Source: Anolis sagrei
Taxonomy: Eukaryota; Chordata; Lepidosauria; Squamata; Anolidae
Assembly: GCF_037176765.1 (NCBI RefSeq)
Contig: NC_090026.1
Coordinates: 134,189,252 to 134,253,251 of the forward strand
Direction: 5' to 3'
Length of the DNA stretch: 64,000 nucleotides
Shown here one piece after another: positions 9,950-21,199 of the stretch. A program made the position numbers and the translations under genes. Under the pieces are notes generated by a model. It was not told where the DNA came from. It ran no database searches and saw only the letters and a program-made list of their open reading frames with translations. Each line of letters opens with the position of its first letter. Position 1 is the stretch's first letter.

Positions 9950-10400
9950 TTTTCTTATGACAGGACAGGGAGGGGGCCTGCCATGTAGCCTGCCGCAGGT
10001 GAAAGAAGGCGGTTCTGCTCACGGCGGATACCTGGGCCTCCATTGTCAGCACAAGCTGAGTGTCATAAGCGTACTGGTAACACTCCAGCCCAAAACTTCG
10101 AACAAGTTGAGCAAGTGGTCGCATATAGATGTTAAACAACAGAGGGGAGAGAATGGCCCCCTGAGGAACCCCACAAGAGAGAGGGGACCTCTCAGAGACC
10201 AGACCTCCCCTCTCCACTCGCTGTCCACGGTTGTGAAGAAAGGAGGACAGCCAGTTTAAAGCTCTCCCCCTGACTCCAACAGTAGCAAGGCGGTGCGTCA
10301 GAAGATTGTGGTCAACTGTGTCATCAGCTCCTGGCAGCATTCGGGGAATTCTCTAGAGAAGAGCCCTGAAGAGGGGAGGGGTGCGTGAGCACAAGGCCAG
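9950..10400 (-). mobile_element. L2/CR1-group LINE, reverse-transcriptase fragment
   Basis: The minus strand reads DTVDHNLLTHRLATVGVRG, then LSCGVPQGAILSPLLFNIYM and a catalytic box altered to QYAYDTQL (usually YADDTQL), then jumps to MEAQVSAVSR. An internal part is missing. A relative of the same family is at 40,500-41,275. Confidence 0.7.
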
Positions 10401-10405
10401 GACCC

Positions 10406-10720
10406 TCATTTCATATCAAAAGCATTGCATACATTAGTACAAAAACTGATAAAAAATAAAAGAGTGCAGGCGGCTGAATATCTTTTGACCCAAAACGGGC
10501 CACAGCAACGGCATTGTCTGTAGCCTCCCAACAATTCCTCCTCTGTACATGAGGCAGGGCACAGTGGACAAGCATGCAGATGCAGAGTTGTCCGTTCTGC
10601 TCCACAGTCACACAAGGTGTGGGATTCTTTTAGGTGGTGCCATTTGGCCAGGTTCCCTTTGGATCTGCCCACTCCGCTTCTGAGTCTGTTCACGGACTTC
10701 CAAGTTGCCCATTCTTGGTT
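10406..10720 (-). mobile_element. Non-LTR retrotransposon, Cys-rich C-terminal fragment
   Basis: The minus strand reads VNRLRSGVGRSKGNLAKW, then CDCGAERTTLHLHACPLC, a Cys/His pattern found at the C-terminus of several LINE polyproteins. A cognate fragment lies at 45,500-45,725 (ACECGEEQTTDHVLQC). The clade is not certain. Confidence 0.5.
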
Positions 10721-10916
10721 TGCCCCAAGAGGAAACCCTCTCGTGGGGGGGGGGGGGATCCAGTTGGGATTACCTGGTTGAGCTGGCCAGAGGGAGACCC
10801 TTGCTGTTGCAGAAGGGACAGCAAGGATCTTGAAAAGGGCTGCATCGCGGGGTCCGGCCTCCCTCACGCGCACACACATGCACACCTCTCTCCGACACCC
10901 CCCCCCCCCCACTGAC

Positions 10917-11019
10917 CTGGGCATCTCGAGAAGGTCGTGAAGGGCGGGACCACCGTCTCTGGGGGCAACACCATGTTGTCCAGGATCCTTCAGCAGTCCT
11001 TCAGGACACACCGGCGGCC
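10917..11019 (-). pseudogene. DCTN5: DCTN5 relic, penultimate exon
   Basis: Read on the minus strand, this 103-bp segment lies between an AG acceptor (ccttgcag) and a GTCAGT donor and encodes GRRCVLKDC-stop-RILDN, then [15 protein letters not shown]. This closely matches the dynactin subunit 5 left-handed beta-helix (vertebrate DCTN5 has GRRCVLKDCCKILDN and [19 protein letters not shown], from memory). One TGC-to-TGA change gives an in-frame stop. Dynactin p25 caps the dynactin pointed end and aids cargo binding; this copy cannot make it. The expected last exon is not visible further along the strand, where LINE sequence lies instead. Confidence 0.85.
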
Positions 11020-11632
11020 CTGCAAGGAGACACCGCAAGCCAGCACGCATTCAGCACTGCCTGCCCAGGCCTCTGAGGGTGAAGAGCAGGGCCCCTCGGG
11101 AAAAAGTCCACCCTGGGGGGGGGGGGGGAGCAGAGGAGGGGGGCAAAGCTGGGTGGATTTTGGGGAAGGGGTCAAGGGCCCAAGGCCAGGACACATTGGG
11201 CTGGGCTGGGCACCCTCCTGCAGCCGCATCTGCCCTGCCCCAAACAAACTCCAGGCCCTGCCCCCCTTTGCCACGGAGGAGTTCCGCTTTTCCTTGGTGG
11301 CTGGAAGGCTGAGGCCCTGTTCTCAGAGATGGTGGGGGGGGGGGCATTTGTGGGTCTCCACGGACAGAACTTCTTCTGTGCCTTTGGCCCTATCCCAAAA
11401 CGTTTCCAGACTGCTCTCCGAACCTTGGGGCAAAGAAGCCCAGCCCAAGACTGGCAGCACACGCGTTGAAACAGTTTAAAATGAAAGGAATGCCCACATT
11501 CATTAACACCAAGTTTTAAAAAAGCATCAACTCCTGTGTTTGCTTGTCTTTAGACGGGAGGGTGTAACTGGCGTGCCTTTCCTGGTCCAAATGGCCAAAA
11601 TCACAGATCGTTCCATTGTTACCCATAGGCCA

Positions 11633-11745
11633 GGCATGGGCCAACTTGGGACCTCCCTCCCTCCCTCCAGGTGTTTTGGACTCCAACTCCCAGCATTCCT
11701 CACAGCATCAGGCCCCTTCCTTTTCCTTTTCTGCTGAGAGGAATC
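11633..11745. mobile_element. Fold-back MITE arm
   Basis: The segment has gggccaacttgggacctcc, then gttttggactccaactccc, cattcctcacagcatcagg and ccccttccttttcc, one arm of a palindromic MITE seen whole at 30,570-30,730. The second arm has been replaced by CR1 sequence. Confidence 0.5.
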
Positions 11746-11747
11746 AT

Positions 11748-11895
11748 AGAATAGAATCATAGAATCCTAGAGTTGGAAGAGACCTCCTGGGCCACCATCC
11801 AGTCCAACCCCGTTCTGCCAAGAAGCAGGAATATTGCATTCAAAGCACCCCTGACAGATGGCCGTCCAGCCTCTGTTTAGAAGCCTCTGAAGAAG
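11748..11895 (-). mobile_element. CR1 LINE 3' end fragment
   Basis: The plus strand reads tcatagaatcctagagttgg, agagacctcctgggccacc and agatggccgtccagcctc, the reverse complement of the standard CR1 3' UTR with its (ATTCTATGA) tail. Only about 150 bp is present. Confidence 0.75.
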
Positions 11896-11939
11896 GAGCC
11901 TCCTGGAATCCTGGGAGTTGGAGTCCAAAACATCTACAG

Positions 11940-12042
11940 CAGGGTTCCTCAAACTATGGCCCGGGGGCTGGATGCGGCCCTCGAAGGTCATTTACCCGGC
12001 CCTCACTCAGGGTCAAAAGTTTAAAAAGTTCGAAGACCCCTG
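11940..12042 (+). mobile_element. Short hAT-type MITE
   Basis: This is a 103-bp element with terminal inverted repeats cagggttcctcaaact and the complement of aagttcgaagacccctg. It sits inside a fold-back MITE arm whose two halves (tggagtccaaaacatct and ggagggccaaagttggc) flank it. Candidate 8-bp target repeats are atctacag and agatggag, which are diverged. Confidence 0.55.
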
Positions 12043-12589
12043 AGATGGAGGGCCAAAGTTGGCCCATGTCTGCCGCAAACAGATGCCTCTAGTGAACAGA
12101 CGGACGGGCAGCCGCCTTAATTGCAGGGCTGCTCACAAGATCAAAAGCATGAAATGCGGACTGCAAACAACAGCCAGAGCAAGAAGAGAAATCCCCGGAA
12201 AATAAAACACGCTCAAGGAGGTAAAAACCAAAATGAAACCAGCAGGAAAATGGAACAGCGCTATGTTGGAAAGGCAACAAAAAGGAAGTCACAGAGATGT
12301 TCCTGCTTCTTGGCAGAAGGGGGTTGGGTTGGATGGCCCACGAGGACTCTTCCAACTCGACAGACAAAGCACTCCTGACAGATGGCCACCCAGCCTCTGC
12401 TTGGATGAGAAAAGGCTCTGGCTCTGGTGCAGGTTTCAGGCAAACCTCTCTGGGGGTGCTTTCCGAGGACAGGGTGCCACCCCCAAAAAGGCCCTTAGAC
12501 TTTCTACCCATTTTTCTCCTAATTTCATAGGAATGGCTCTCCAAAGCGTGGAGGAAAATCCCAACACGGGCATCTAGGAACATGGATTT

Positions 12590-12738
12590 ACCAGAACTGA
12601 GTACTGTTAGACTATCTTGTCTTATGTTGACTGTCGGTATTATTGTTTATCCTGCCTTAGGTAATGTATTGTATTTTATTGTTTTGATTATGTTGTGAGC
12701 CGCCCCGAGTCCAACTTGGAGATGGGGCAGGAAATAAA

Positions 12739-12780
<42 letters not shown>

Positions 12781-12785
12781 TACAA
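12590..12785 (+). mobile_element. L2-type LINE 3' tail with (ATT)n
   Basis: The segment has tgttgtgagccgccccgagt, ggagatggggcaggaaataa and then an (ATT)n run of about 15 units. Only the 3' UTR is present. Between 12,043 and 12,590 I see CR1 3' scraps (about 12,298-12,420) and no gene. Confidence 0.6.
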
Positions 12786-12875
12786 CTACTACTGTGTGTC
12801 TTTGGCAAAGGCGCGATTCCTGAGAGTCCTGACCTTGCTGCTTTGCAGGGCTGCCCCCTCCCCCCCGGCGTTTAC

Positions 12876-12994
12876 CCCTTGCTGAACTTCTTGAAGGGCG
12901 GGCGGATGATGCTCCGGCTCTTCAGCACGCAGTGGCAGCCCACCCTCACGTTGGCCAGATCCCCCCGGATGATGCAGTCCTTCATGATGATGGT
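12876..12994 (-). pseudogene. DCTN5: DCTN5 relic, internal exon (beta-helix)
   Basis: This minus-strand exon of 119 bp has an AG acceptor (ccctccag) and a GTAAAC donor. It encodes [20 protein letters not shown], then [19 protein letters not shown], nearly the same as dynactin subunit 5 residues of the hexapeptide beta-helix. The frame is fully open and the codons are GC-rich at third positions. The next exon of the true gene (starting VAFFPLHIGDH in other vertebrates, from memory) is not visible between here and 11,019, and the following exon carries a stop. I therefore read the locus as a decayed, intron-containing duplicate and not a retrocopy. Confidence 0.85.
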
Positions 12995-12999
12995 CTGGA

Positions 13000-13500
13000 G
13001 GGAAAGAGGGGAGTAATGTTGTGGGCAAGCCCCGCCCAGCCCCTCCTGCCCCCAGGAATGGTCAGTGGCCGGAGGCACCACAGGGAGAATGATATCAGAG
13101 ATCTCATATGCCTTTGACTGTTACAGGAACTGGATCTCATATTTCAGAGCCTGTAGTCGTCTTGGCATAAGAGTCACACCTCCTTTGTTGCCCATCCCCA
13201 TTCCTTGAGTAGTAGTTGCAGCTGGGATCTGTCACCCGTTTGCTCGCCCACAGACCCGCTTCCAGGTGAGTCGCTTCACTTGGCCAACTTCAAAATCTCT
13301 GGGTTGAAGAGAGACAAGACTGACCCCCTTCGACCCAGCACTTACTTGTGGGCTCTGTCAAGTGAAGCAGCTGGAAGGAGACAAGGCTTTTCACCACATA
13401 ATAGTCGCACCCCCTTTTTTCCAGCCAAAAGGTCCCTCCCTGCCCAAAGGACATATCCTTGAAGTGAACCATCGTGCATTTGCTCGGACGGCAGGACCCA
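13000..13500. other. Intergenic stretch, no gene seen
   Basis: It lies between the DCTN5-like exon and the L2 tail. I see no splice-framed coding segment, repeat tail or inverted repeat here beyond short GC-rich patches. Confidence 0.3.
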
Positions 13501-13607
13501 GGGGATGTCCGGATGTTTTTGATGTTTGCTGTATTATTTTCGGGCTTGGCCTCATGTTAGCCGCCCCGAGTCCCCTTTGGGGAGATGGTGGCAGGGTATA
13601 AATAAAG

Positions 13608-13658
<51 letters not shown>

Positions 13659-13665
13659 TTATTAT
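13500..13665 (+). mobile_element. L2-type LINE 3' tail with (ATT)n
   Basis: The segment has ttagccgccccgagtcccct and gggagatggtggcagggtat, then AAATAAAG and about 17 ATT units. It is a 3' end only, abutting the antisense L2 tail that starts at about 13,725. Confidence 0.65.
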
Positions 13666-13724
13666 TCTGTTCTACAGACTGACCAGGGCAGAAGAAGGGA
13701 GCCATGGGTTCAAATGGCAGGAGA

Positions 13725-15190
13725 GATATTTATTTATTTATTTATTTAAAACATTGATATTCTGCCCTTCTTCTCACCCGGAAGGGGACTCAGGGCGGAG
13801 CACAGCATATACACGGCAAACATTCAATGCCGGGACACAGATTCACATACAATACAAAAACATTAAAAAACATTGATTAAAATATTAAAATACACAATTT
13901 AAAACTGTTCTAGTCATCTGCATCAAATCTAATTGGCCTGGTCATCTTTCCTATTGCTGCTTCATTGTCCTAAAAAAAGCCAGGTCTTCACCATCCTTCT
14001 GAAGGACAGGAGAAAGGGGGTGGACCTAATCTCACTAGGACAGAAGTTCCATAGCTGGGAGACCACCACCTAGAAGGCCCTGTCTCTCGTCCCCACCAAT
14101 CGCGCCTGTGACAATGGTGGAACGGAGAGCAGGACCTCCCCAGAGGATTTTGATCTCCACGATGGTTCATAGGGGGAGATGTGTTCGGACAGGTAAATTG
14201 GGCTGGGGCCGTTTAGGGCTTGATAGGCCAAAGCCAGCACTTTGAATTGTGCCCGGTAGCAAACTGGCAGCCAGTGGAGCTGGCGTAACATGGGAGTTGT
14301 ATGCTCCCTGTATGCCGCCCGTCATTAACCTGGCTGCCTCTCGTTGGACTATTTGAAGCTTCCGAGCAGTCTTCAAAGGCAACCCCACATAGAGTGTGTT
14401 GCAGTAGTCTATCCTAGATGTAATGAGAGCATGGACCACCATGGCCAAGTCTGACTTCCCAAGGTACGGGCACAGCTGGCACACAAGTTTTCATTGTACA
14501 AACGCTCCACTGGCCACCTCTGCAACCTGGGATTCCAGGCTCAGTGATGAGTCCAGGAGAACTCCCAAGCTGTGAACCTGTGCCTTCAAGGGGAGTGTGA
14601 CCCCGTCCAGCACAGGTTGCGACCCTATACCCTGTTTGGCCTTGCGACTAACCAGGAGGGCCTGTTTTGTCTGGATTCAGCTTTGCTCGCCCTCTTCCGG
14701 ACCGTCACAGCGGCCAGGCACCGGTTCAGGACTTGGACAGCCTCCTTCACATCTGGTGGAAAGGAGTGATAGAGTTGGACGTCATCTGCGTACAGATGGC
14801 ATCGGACTCCAAAACTCCAGATTTCACCCAGCGGCTTCATGAAGATGTTAAACAACATGGGGACAATACTGAGCCCTACGCGACACCACAGGACAATGGC
14901 TGTGGGGCCGAGCAGGAGTCCACCAGCAACACGTTCTGGGTACGACCCTCCAGGAAGGACTGGAGCCACTGCAGAGCAGTCCCTCCAAGACCCATCCCCG
15001 CGAGGCACCCCAGAAGGATACCTTGGTCTACGGTATCGAAGGCCACTGAGAGGTCCAGGAGAACCAACAGGGACACACTCCCCCTGCCGAACTCTCTGTG
15101 GAAATCATCCACTAAGGCAACCATGGCTGTCTCAGTTCCATGTCCCGGTCTGAAACCGACTGCGACGTATCCAGATAGTCAGTTTCCACT
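13725..15190 (-). mobile_element. L2-type LINE, reverse transcriptase to 3' end
   Basis: The minus strand reads VALVDDFHREFGRGSVSLL, LDLSVAFDTVDQGILLG, GGTALQWLQSFLEGRTQ, then an intact catalytic box CHLYADDVQLYHSF, and the C-terminal SRIDYCNTLYVGLPLKTARK, LHWLPVCYRAQFKVLALAY and GTRDRAF. The 3' UTR ends in TAAATAAATAAA. Several frame breaks and an internal gap make it dead. It has no endonuclease part. Confidence 0.85.
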
Positions 15191-15299
15191 GGAAAGATGA
15201 GGGAGAGTTTCCTGGACAGCGACTGAGGCTGCCTGAGCATGTGATAGAATCTCTTTCTCGGGAGGCTTTTCTGCAGAGGCTGTCTATCTATCAGTAGTA

Positions 15300-15410
15300 T
15301 TTTGATTGTGCCTTCTGGCATGGCAGAAGGGGGTTGGACTGAATGGCCCTTGGGGATCTCTTCCCCAAGGGCCATTCTAGGATTCTATATCAGGAGTACG
15401 CAATACAGGG
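15300..15410 (+). mobile_element. CR1 3' scrap forming a small fold-back
   Basis: The words gggttggactgaatggccct and ttggggatctcttcccc face an inverted ccaagggccattctaggat. This is the CR1 3' end with a short inverted copy. Positions 15,410-15,650 hold no recognisable gene. Confidence 0.4.
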
Positions 15411-15656
15411 TCTCATGGAGACACTTTTCCTCTCCCGTCCAACATCTCCTCCTGACCTTTTGGGATCCAAACTTTCCTTCACTTTCTGCCTCCAAAAGAG
15501 AAGAGAGAGGAAGGGAGGGAAGGGCAGGAGGGGACTGGGGGAAACGCTCCACTTGCTTCACTAGCAACAGAACCTCTGGAGATGCCATTGGCCACAGAGG
15601 CGGGAGAAACCTCAGGAGAGAGTGCTGCTTGTCTGACGGCCCGCCTGCTCACCTAC

Positions 15657-15712
15657 CTTTTCATTGAGGACAATGTTCTGGCTGCCGCACTGTTGTTGCC
15701 TGGAGGCATCCT
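15657..15712 (-). pseudogene. DCTN5: DCTN5 relic, early exon
   Basis: This minus-strand segment lies between cccaagcag and the donor GTAGGT and encodes DASRQQQCGSQNIVLNEK. It matches the dynactin subunit 5 stretch that reads SRQSVLCGSQNIVLNGK in other vertebrates (from memory), with one residue fewer and G-to-E before the final K. It ends in phase 0, as needed to join the TIIM exon at 12,994. A poly-C tract of about 14 nt forms the acceptor. The first exon (MELGELLYNK-like) was looked for up to 19.3 kb and not found. Confidence 0.75.
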
Positions 15713-15904
15713 CTGCTTGGGGGGGGGGGGGGTGTTAACTGGCACTTGATTGCTTGCTGCCTGGAATTCCCCGGCTGTTTCTGAGTGGTCTTCCAACACC
15801 TCCCAAGCAAAGGATGCCCCCAAGCAGCAACAGCCGGGATTTGCAGCTGCAAGGCTAGTGAATGCTCATCAAGCTTGCCAACTGGCAGGTAAGGGCTCTT
15901 TCTC

Positions 15905-16060
15905 CACCACACCGCCCCGGGCTTGCCTTCCAGGGACCTTGGACTCCAACTCCCACCATTCCTCACAGCCTCGGACCCTTTCCTTTCCCCCCTCAGCCGC
16001 CATATCCCAGAATATCAAGGCAGGAAATCACACAATATCTGCTTTGAACTGGGTTATCAG
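15905..16060. mobile_element. Fold-back MITE arm and start of a second MITE
   Basis: The segment has ttggactccaactcccacca and ttcctcacagcctcggaccc, as in the MITE at 30,570-30,730. It is followed at about 16,003 by atcccagaatatcaaggcag, the beginning of the repeat family amplified at 16,305-16,855. Confidence 0.45.
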
Positions 16061-16304
16061 TGTGGACTTATGTATTTTAAATAATTCCTGTGTTTAATTC
16101 TGGTTTAATGTCTGTATGCTTTGGAATTTAATTTACAGATTTTATGGACTCACAGATTCATAATTGGGAGAGACCCCAAGGACCATCCAGTCCCGTCCCA
16201 TTCTTCCAGGCAAGAAGACACCATCAAAGCCCTCCCAACAGATGGCCACCCAGCCCAATTAAGAACCACCGAAGAAGAATACCTCACTAACGGCCCTTCC
16301 GCAC

Positions 16305-16855
16305 AGCCCTATATCCCAGAATATCAAGGCAGGAAGTCTCACAATATCTGCTTTGAACTGGGTTATCTGAGTCCACACTGCCAGATAATCCACTTCAATT
16401 TGGATTTTATGCAGCTGTGTGTAAGTGGGTTCAGATAACCCAGGCCCCTTCCACACAGCTGAATAAAGTCCCACATTATCTGCTTTGAACTGGGTTATCT
16501 GAGTCCACACTGCCAGATAATCCACTTCAATTTGGATTTTATGCAGCTGTGTGTAAGTGGGTTTAGATAACCCAGGCCCCTTCCACACAGCTGAATAAAG
16601 TCCCACATTATCTGCTTTGAACTGGGTTATCTGAGTCCACACTGCCAGATAATCCGGTTCAGTGTGGATTTTATATAGCTGTGTGGAAGGGACCTCAGAT
16701 AACCCAGGCCCCTTCCATACAGCTGAATAAAATCCCACATTTTCTGCTTTAAATTGGAATATATGGCAGTGTGGACTCGGATAATCCAGTTCAAAGCGGA
16801 TATTGTGGGATTTTCCACCATGATGTTCTGGGTTATATAGCTGTGTGGAAGGGCC
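16305..16855. repeat. 132-bp tandem repeat derived from a MITE
   Basis: The word ctgctttgaactgggttatc recurs at 16,348, 16,480 and 16,612, with a diverged form at 16,744, so the spacing is 132 bp. The unit contains ccccttccacacagctgaat and gtccacactgccagataatc. The two ends are inverted relatives (cttccgcacagccctatat and tatagctgtgtggaagg), as in a DNA transposon whose centre has been amplified. Confidence 0.75.
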
Positions 16856-16869
16856 CAGAGAAGGTCTTT

Positions 16870-17170
16870 TCACTGCCATGGTTCAGTGGTATGGCATGAC
16901 AGGAGTTGTAGTTTTACAAGGGCTTTGGTGCCTCCCCAAACTACAAGGGCCATGATTCCAGAGCATTGAGTTGTTGTGGTTCCATCAAGCAGGGTCAGGT
17001 TGAAGGAGTTTGGTACTCCAACTGCCATGGCTCCATGCGATGAAATCCTGGGATTTGTAAAACGATTGCTTGCTTGATTACATATCATTGAGCTATGGCT
17101 GTTCAAGTGGTGCCAAACTGCATTCATTCCACAGCGTAGATGCACCGAGGCCCCTTCTGCACTGCACTTC
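16870..17170. mobile_element. MITE-like element with internal inverted repeats
   Basis: The segments ggagttgtagttttacaagg and the opposite cctccccaaactacaagg, then tcctgggatttgtaaaacg, face each other, and the end reads cacagcgtagatgcacc. The same family is at 34,275-34,390. No coding capacity is seen. Confidence 0.4.
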
Positions 17171-17459
17171 TCTGTTATTAGCAAGCCCAAAGTCTGAAAG
17201 ATCTTCTGAAGACACAGCATGACCAGGAAATCTTTGTGTAGTACTTGTAGACCAAAAATAACAAAAACTTAAAATTGTTGCTAAGTTTTATAAAATATTT
17301 GCATTCTAAAAAAAGCTAATTTGTGCTAATTCTATGTAATGTAACTATACGAACATAATGTTGTTAGTAAACATCTGGCGTGTAAGGTAACTCTTTTATA
17401 ACACCTCTACCTTCTACCTTTTATTTTTCAGTGATTGGTTGGAGGGGGGGGATGTTTGC

Positions 17460-17490
17460 TTACACTTGAAAATTACCTAGGGCCGGCCCT
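17460..17490 (+). mobile_element. hAT-like right terminal repeat
   Basis: The segment has cttgaaaattacctagggcc followed by ggccctg. The 12-bp palindrome agggccggccct and the terminal ggccctg resemble the ends of some hAT transposons. The left end was not found, so 17,180-17,460 may be the element's AT-rich 3' part. Confidence 0.3.
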
Positions 17491-17494
17491 GATT

Positions 17495-18524
<1,030 letters not shown>

Positions 18525-18779
18525 CTACCTGGGCCCCCCTCCCCTCAATCCCTGCCTCCCTCCCCTCAGGTGCTCCGGCCTCCAGCTCCCTCCATCATCC
18601 CTCCTCAGAGCCGGGAGGAAGGGAGAGAGATCAGTCAGTCAGTCCGTCAGTCAGTCAGTTAGTGGCCTGAGGGAACCCGGATGAGATACACACCTCTCTC
18701 TCTCCCTCTGCCTGGACTCCAACCGCCTTCCCGCCAAGACGCCAAGGCTCTGCTGAGGAAAACCGTCCGATAAGAAGCC

Positions 18780-19314
18780 CCGCCCCTCCTCACCCTCCCA
18801 TTGGCCGAGCCCGGGACGCTCCGCCACCCGGAGGCCTCCCATTGGCTGCCTCGCGCTCTCCATTTCGGATTGACAGCTTGCAAGCCCCCCTGGCCCCGCC
18901 CCCTAGAGGGAGAGGGAGTGACGTCACCCACTGTTTTCCCGCTCAGGAAGAAGCCCCTCCCCCGCCTCCCATTGGCCCAGCCCGTGACGCTCCGCCACGT
19001 GGAGGCCCCCCATTGGCTGCTTGCTTGCCGCTCTCCCGTTTTGAAGGGGGATGTCCAGGCAGAAGCCCCGCCCACAATCAGGCGGAGAAGGGCCGGGCGT
19101 GTGAGGCCTGGCGCCCCTCCTCCTCCTCCGTGTTTGGGCCGGGCGGAAGTCCAGCGAGCAGGGAGGACTCCGCTTCCTAGAGAGGCGGCGGAGGAGCAGC
19201 AGGGCGGGACACTTCCCTCAGAGCTCGCTCACTTCCGGAGGAGGAAGAGGAGGAGGAGGAGAGGGCGGGAAAGGGAAGGCCGGCATGGCGGGCGAAGGGA
19301 GAGGAGACAAGCAG
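18780..19314 (+). promoter_or_regulatory. CpG-rich promoter with first exon (upstream of ZNF-A2)
   Basis: A GC-rich, CpG-dense stretch carries four ATTGG boxes (inverted CCAAT; near 18,800, 18,838, 18,969 and 19,011), several GC boxes (ccgcccc), a perfect CRE TGACGTCA (18,919-18,926) and an ETS site ACTTCCGG (19,231-19,238). A first exon probably ends at 19,314 with GCAG/GTAAGG. It contains an ATG at 19,285 reading MAGEGRGDKQ up to the donor. If spliced to 24,345 this ORF stops after about 20 codons, so it would be an upstream ORF. The ATTGG orientation and the minus-strand ZNF fragment nearby leave room for bidirectional use. Confidence 0.6.
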
Positions 19315-19662
19315 GTAAGGGACTGTGGGAGTGATAGCACCCCGGGCGCAGGCAACCCTCCCTCCCTCCCTCCCTTCTCCGGGGGTTTCGGACTCCGGCT
19401 CCCAGCATTCCCCACGAGCTTCGGCCTTTCCCGCTTGCGGCTGAAGCGGCTGAGGGCGAAAGGGAGAGGCCGTTCGGGGAGAGAGGGTGAGGGACTGGGG
19501 GAGTGGAACCCCAGGCCAAATGGGTCAGGCTGTCCCAGGCCTTTTCGGCTGAAGCGGCGGCTGAGGGGGGAACGGGAGGGGCCTGAGAGAGGCAGGCTGG
19601 GAGGAAGGAAGGAAGGAAGGCCGGGAGTCGGGGCCCCAAACACCCGGAGCGAGAGAGAGGGG

Positions 19663-20465
19663 CCCCTGAGGCTGGGAGGAAGGGGGGGGAGTTGGACGGG
19701 AGGGGGGCCCAAAGGAGGCTTTTGTAGGGAGAGGTCTCCTCCAGGGAGGGGGAGGGAAGGGAAAAGGAAGACCACCCCCCCCCAGGAAGGACAGAAGAGA
19801 CCCCCCTCCCCCCCATGGCCACCCAGTCTTCCCCTGCAAGGCACCACCCAAGCCCTCCCCGCAGATGGCTATTCAGCCTCTTTCTTCAGTTAAAGGGTCC
19901 CCTGAGGCTGGGAGGAAGGGGGAGTTGGAGGGGGGCTTTGGAGGGAGAGGGGGGTCCCAAAGGAGCCTTTTGTGGGGAGAGGTCTCCTCCAAGGAGGGGG
20001 AGGGAGGGAGGGGCCTCACTGCAGGCCAAGGGGGGGGGGGGAGGGAAAGGAAAGGAAGACCCCTCCCCCAAGGAAGGACAGAAGAGACCCCCCTCCCCCC
20101 CCCCCATGGCCACCCAGTCTTCCCCTGCAAGGCACCACCCAAGCCCTCCCTGCAGATGGCCATTCAGCCTCTTTCTTCAGTTAAAGGGTCCCCTGAGGCT
20201 GGGAGGAAGGGAGGGGGGGTTGGAGGGGGGCTTTGGAGGGAGGGTGGGTCCCAAAGGAGGCTTTTGTGGGGAGAGGTCTCCTCCAAGGAGGGGGAGGGAG
20301 AGAGGGGTCTCACTGCAGGCCAAGGAGGGGGAGGGAAAGGAAAGGAAGACCCCTCCCCCAAGGAAGGACAGAAGAGACTCCCCTCCCCCCCATGGCCCCC
20401 CAGTCTTCCCCTGCAAGGCACCACCCAAGCCCTCCCCGCAGATGGCCATTCAGTTTTTCCAACGC
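19663..20465. repeat. GC-rich tandem repeat, about 290-bp units, three copies
   Basis: The word cccctgaggctgggagga starts units at 19,663, 19,899 and 20,190, and gcaaggcaccacccaagcc recurs at 19,836, 20,127 and 20,413 (periods 291 and 286). The first unit is shorter at its start. Units are purine-rich on the plus strand with G runs up to 12. It lies in the presumed first intron downstream of the CpG promoter. Confidence 0.8.
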
Positions 20466-20599
20466 AGTTTTTATTATCGTCGCTTCTTAATACATTTTCA
20501 TCATGTGACCTCCGTCCACACATTCTTCCATTCAGTCCCACACAGCATGATTTCAAATCCACATTTATCGAATCTCCATATTACATTTTTGTGACACAC

Positions 20600-21165
20600 A
20601 CATACACATATATAGAATGCTAGAGTTGGGAGAGACCTGGTAGGCCATCCTCCAGTCAAACCCCCTTCTGCCAAGAAGCAAGAAAATTCAAAGCACACCC
20701 GAAAGATGGCCAGCCACCCTCTATTTCCAAGCCTTCAAAGAAGGAAGGAGCCTCCAGCACACTCCACAAGGGGCAGAAAGAGAGGAATCAGTTTGTGTTG
20801 AGGTGGAATCTCCTTCCTTTTTTTGTAGTTTGAAGCAATGGCTCCATTGCCTCCTAGTCTCCAGGGCAGCCGAAAGGAGACCTCCTCCTTCCCCCCTTGA
20901 ATTCCCCGGTCCCACCTCTTGACACGTGGCCCTGCCTCCTCTCAGCCTTCTCTTCCGCAGCCTGAACATGCCAGCTCTTGAAGCCACTCCTCACTGGGTT
21001 TGTTCTCCTGACCTTTGAGTCGCCCTCTTCCTCTGGACGCATTCTTCCATCTTCGAGTCAACCTCTCCCTTCAATTGCAGAGCCCACATTTGGATGAAGG
21101 GTGATTCCAGGTCATATGGCCTGATCAGGGCTGCACAGAATAGAGAGGGAGCGTGACATCCGTGG
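20600..21165 (-). mobile_element. CR1 LINE, ORF2 C-terminus and 3' end
   Basis: The plus strand is the complement of the CR1 end. It has ctagagttgggagagacct (tail side), then tctcagccttctcttccgc and cagctcttgaagccactcc, which match the strongly conserved KRRLRGD coding end. It is diverged by many small changes. Confidence 0.7.
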
Positions 21166-21199
21166 ATCGAAGCACTGCCAGCGTTTAGCATAAGTAGCC

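Noticed and set aside
16259-16879. Minus-strand frame of 206 codons with 44-residue repeats
   Set aside because: Created by a 132-bp tandem repeat in a MITE; no start context, homology or splice support.
18659-20623. Many long open frames in GC-rich sequence on both strands
   Set aside because: Stop-poor CpG and G-run sequence; peptides are Pro, Gly and Arg-rich, shift between frames and match no family.
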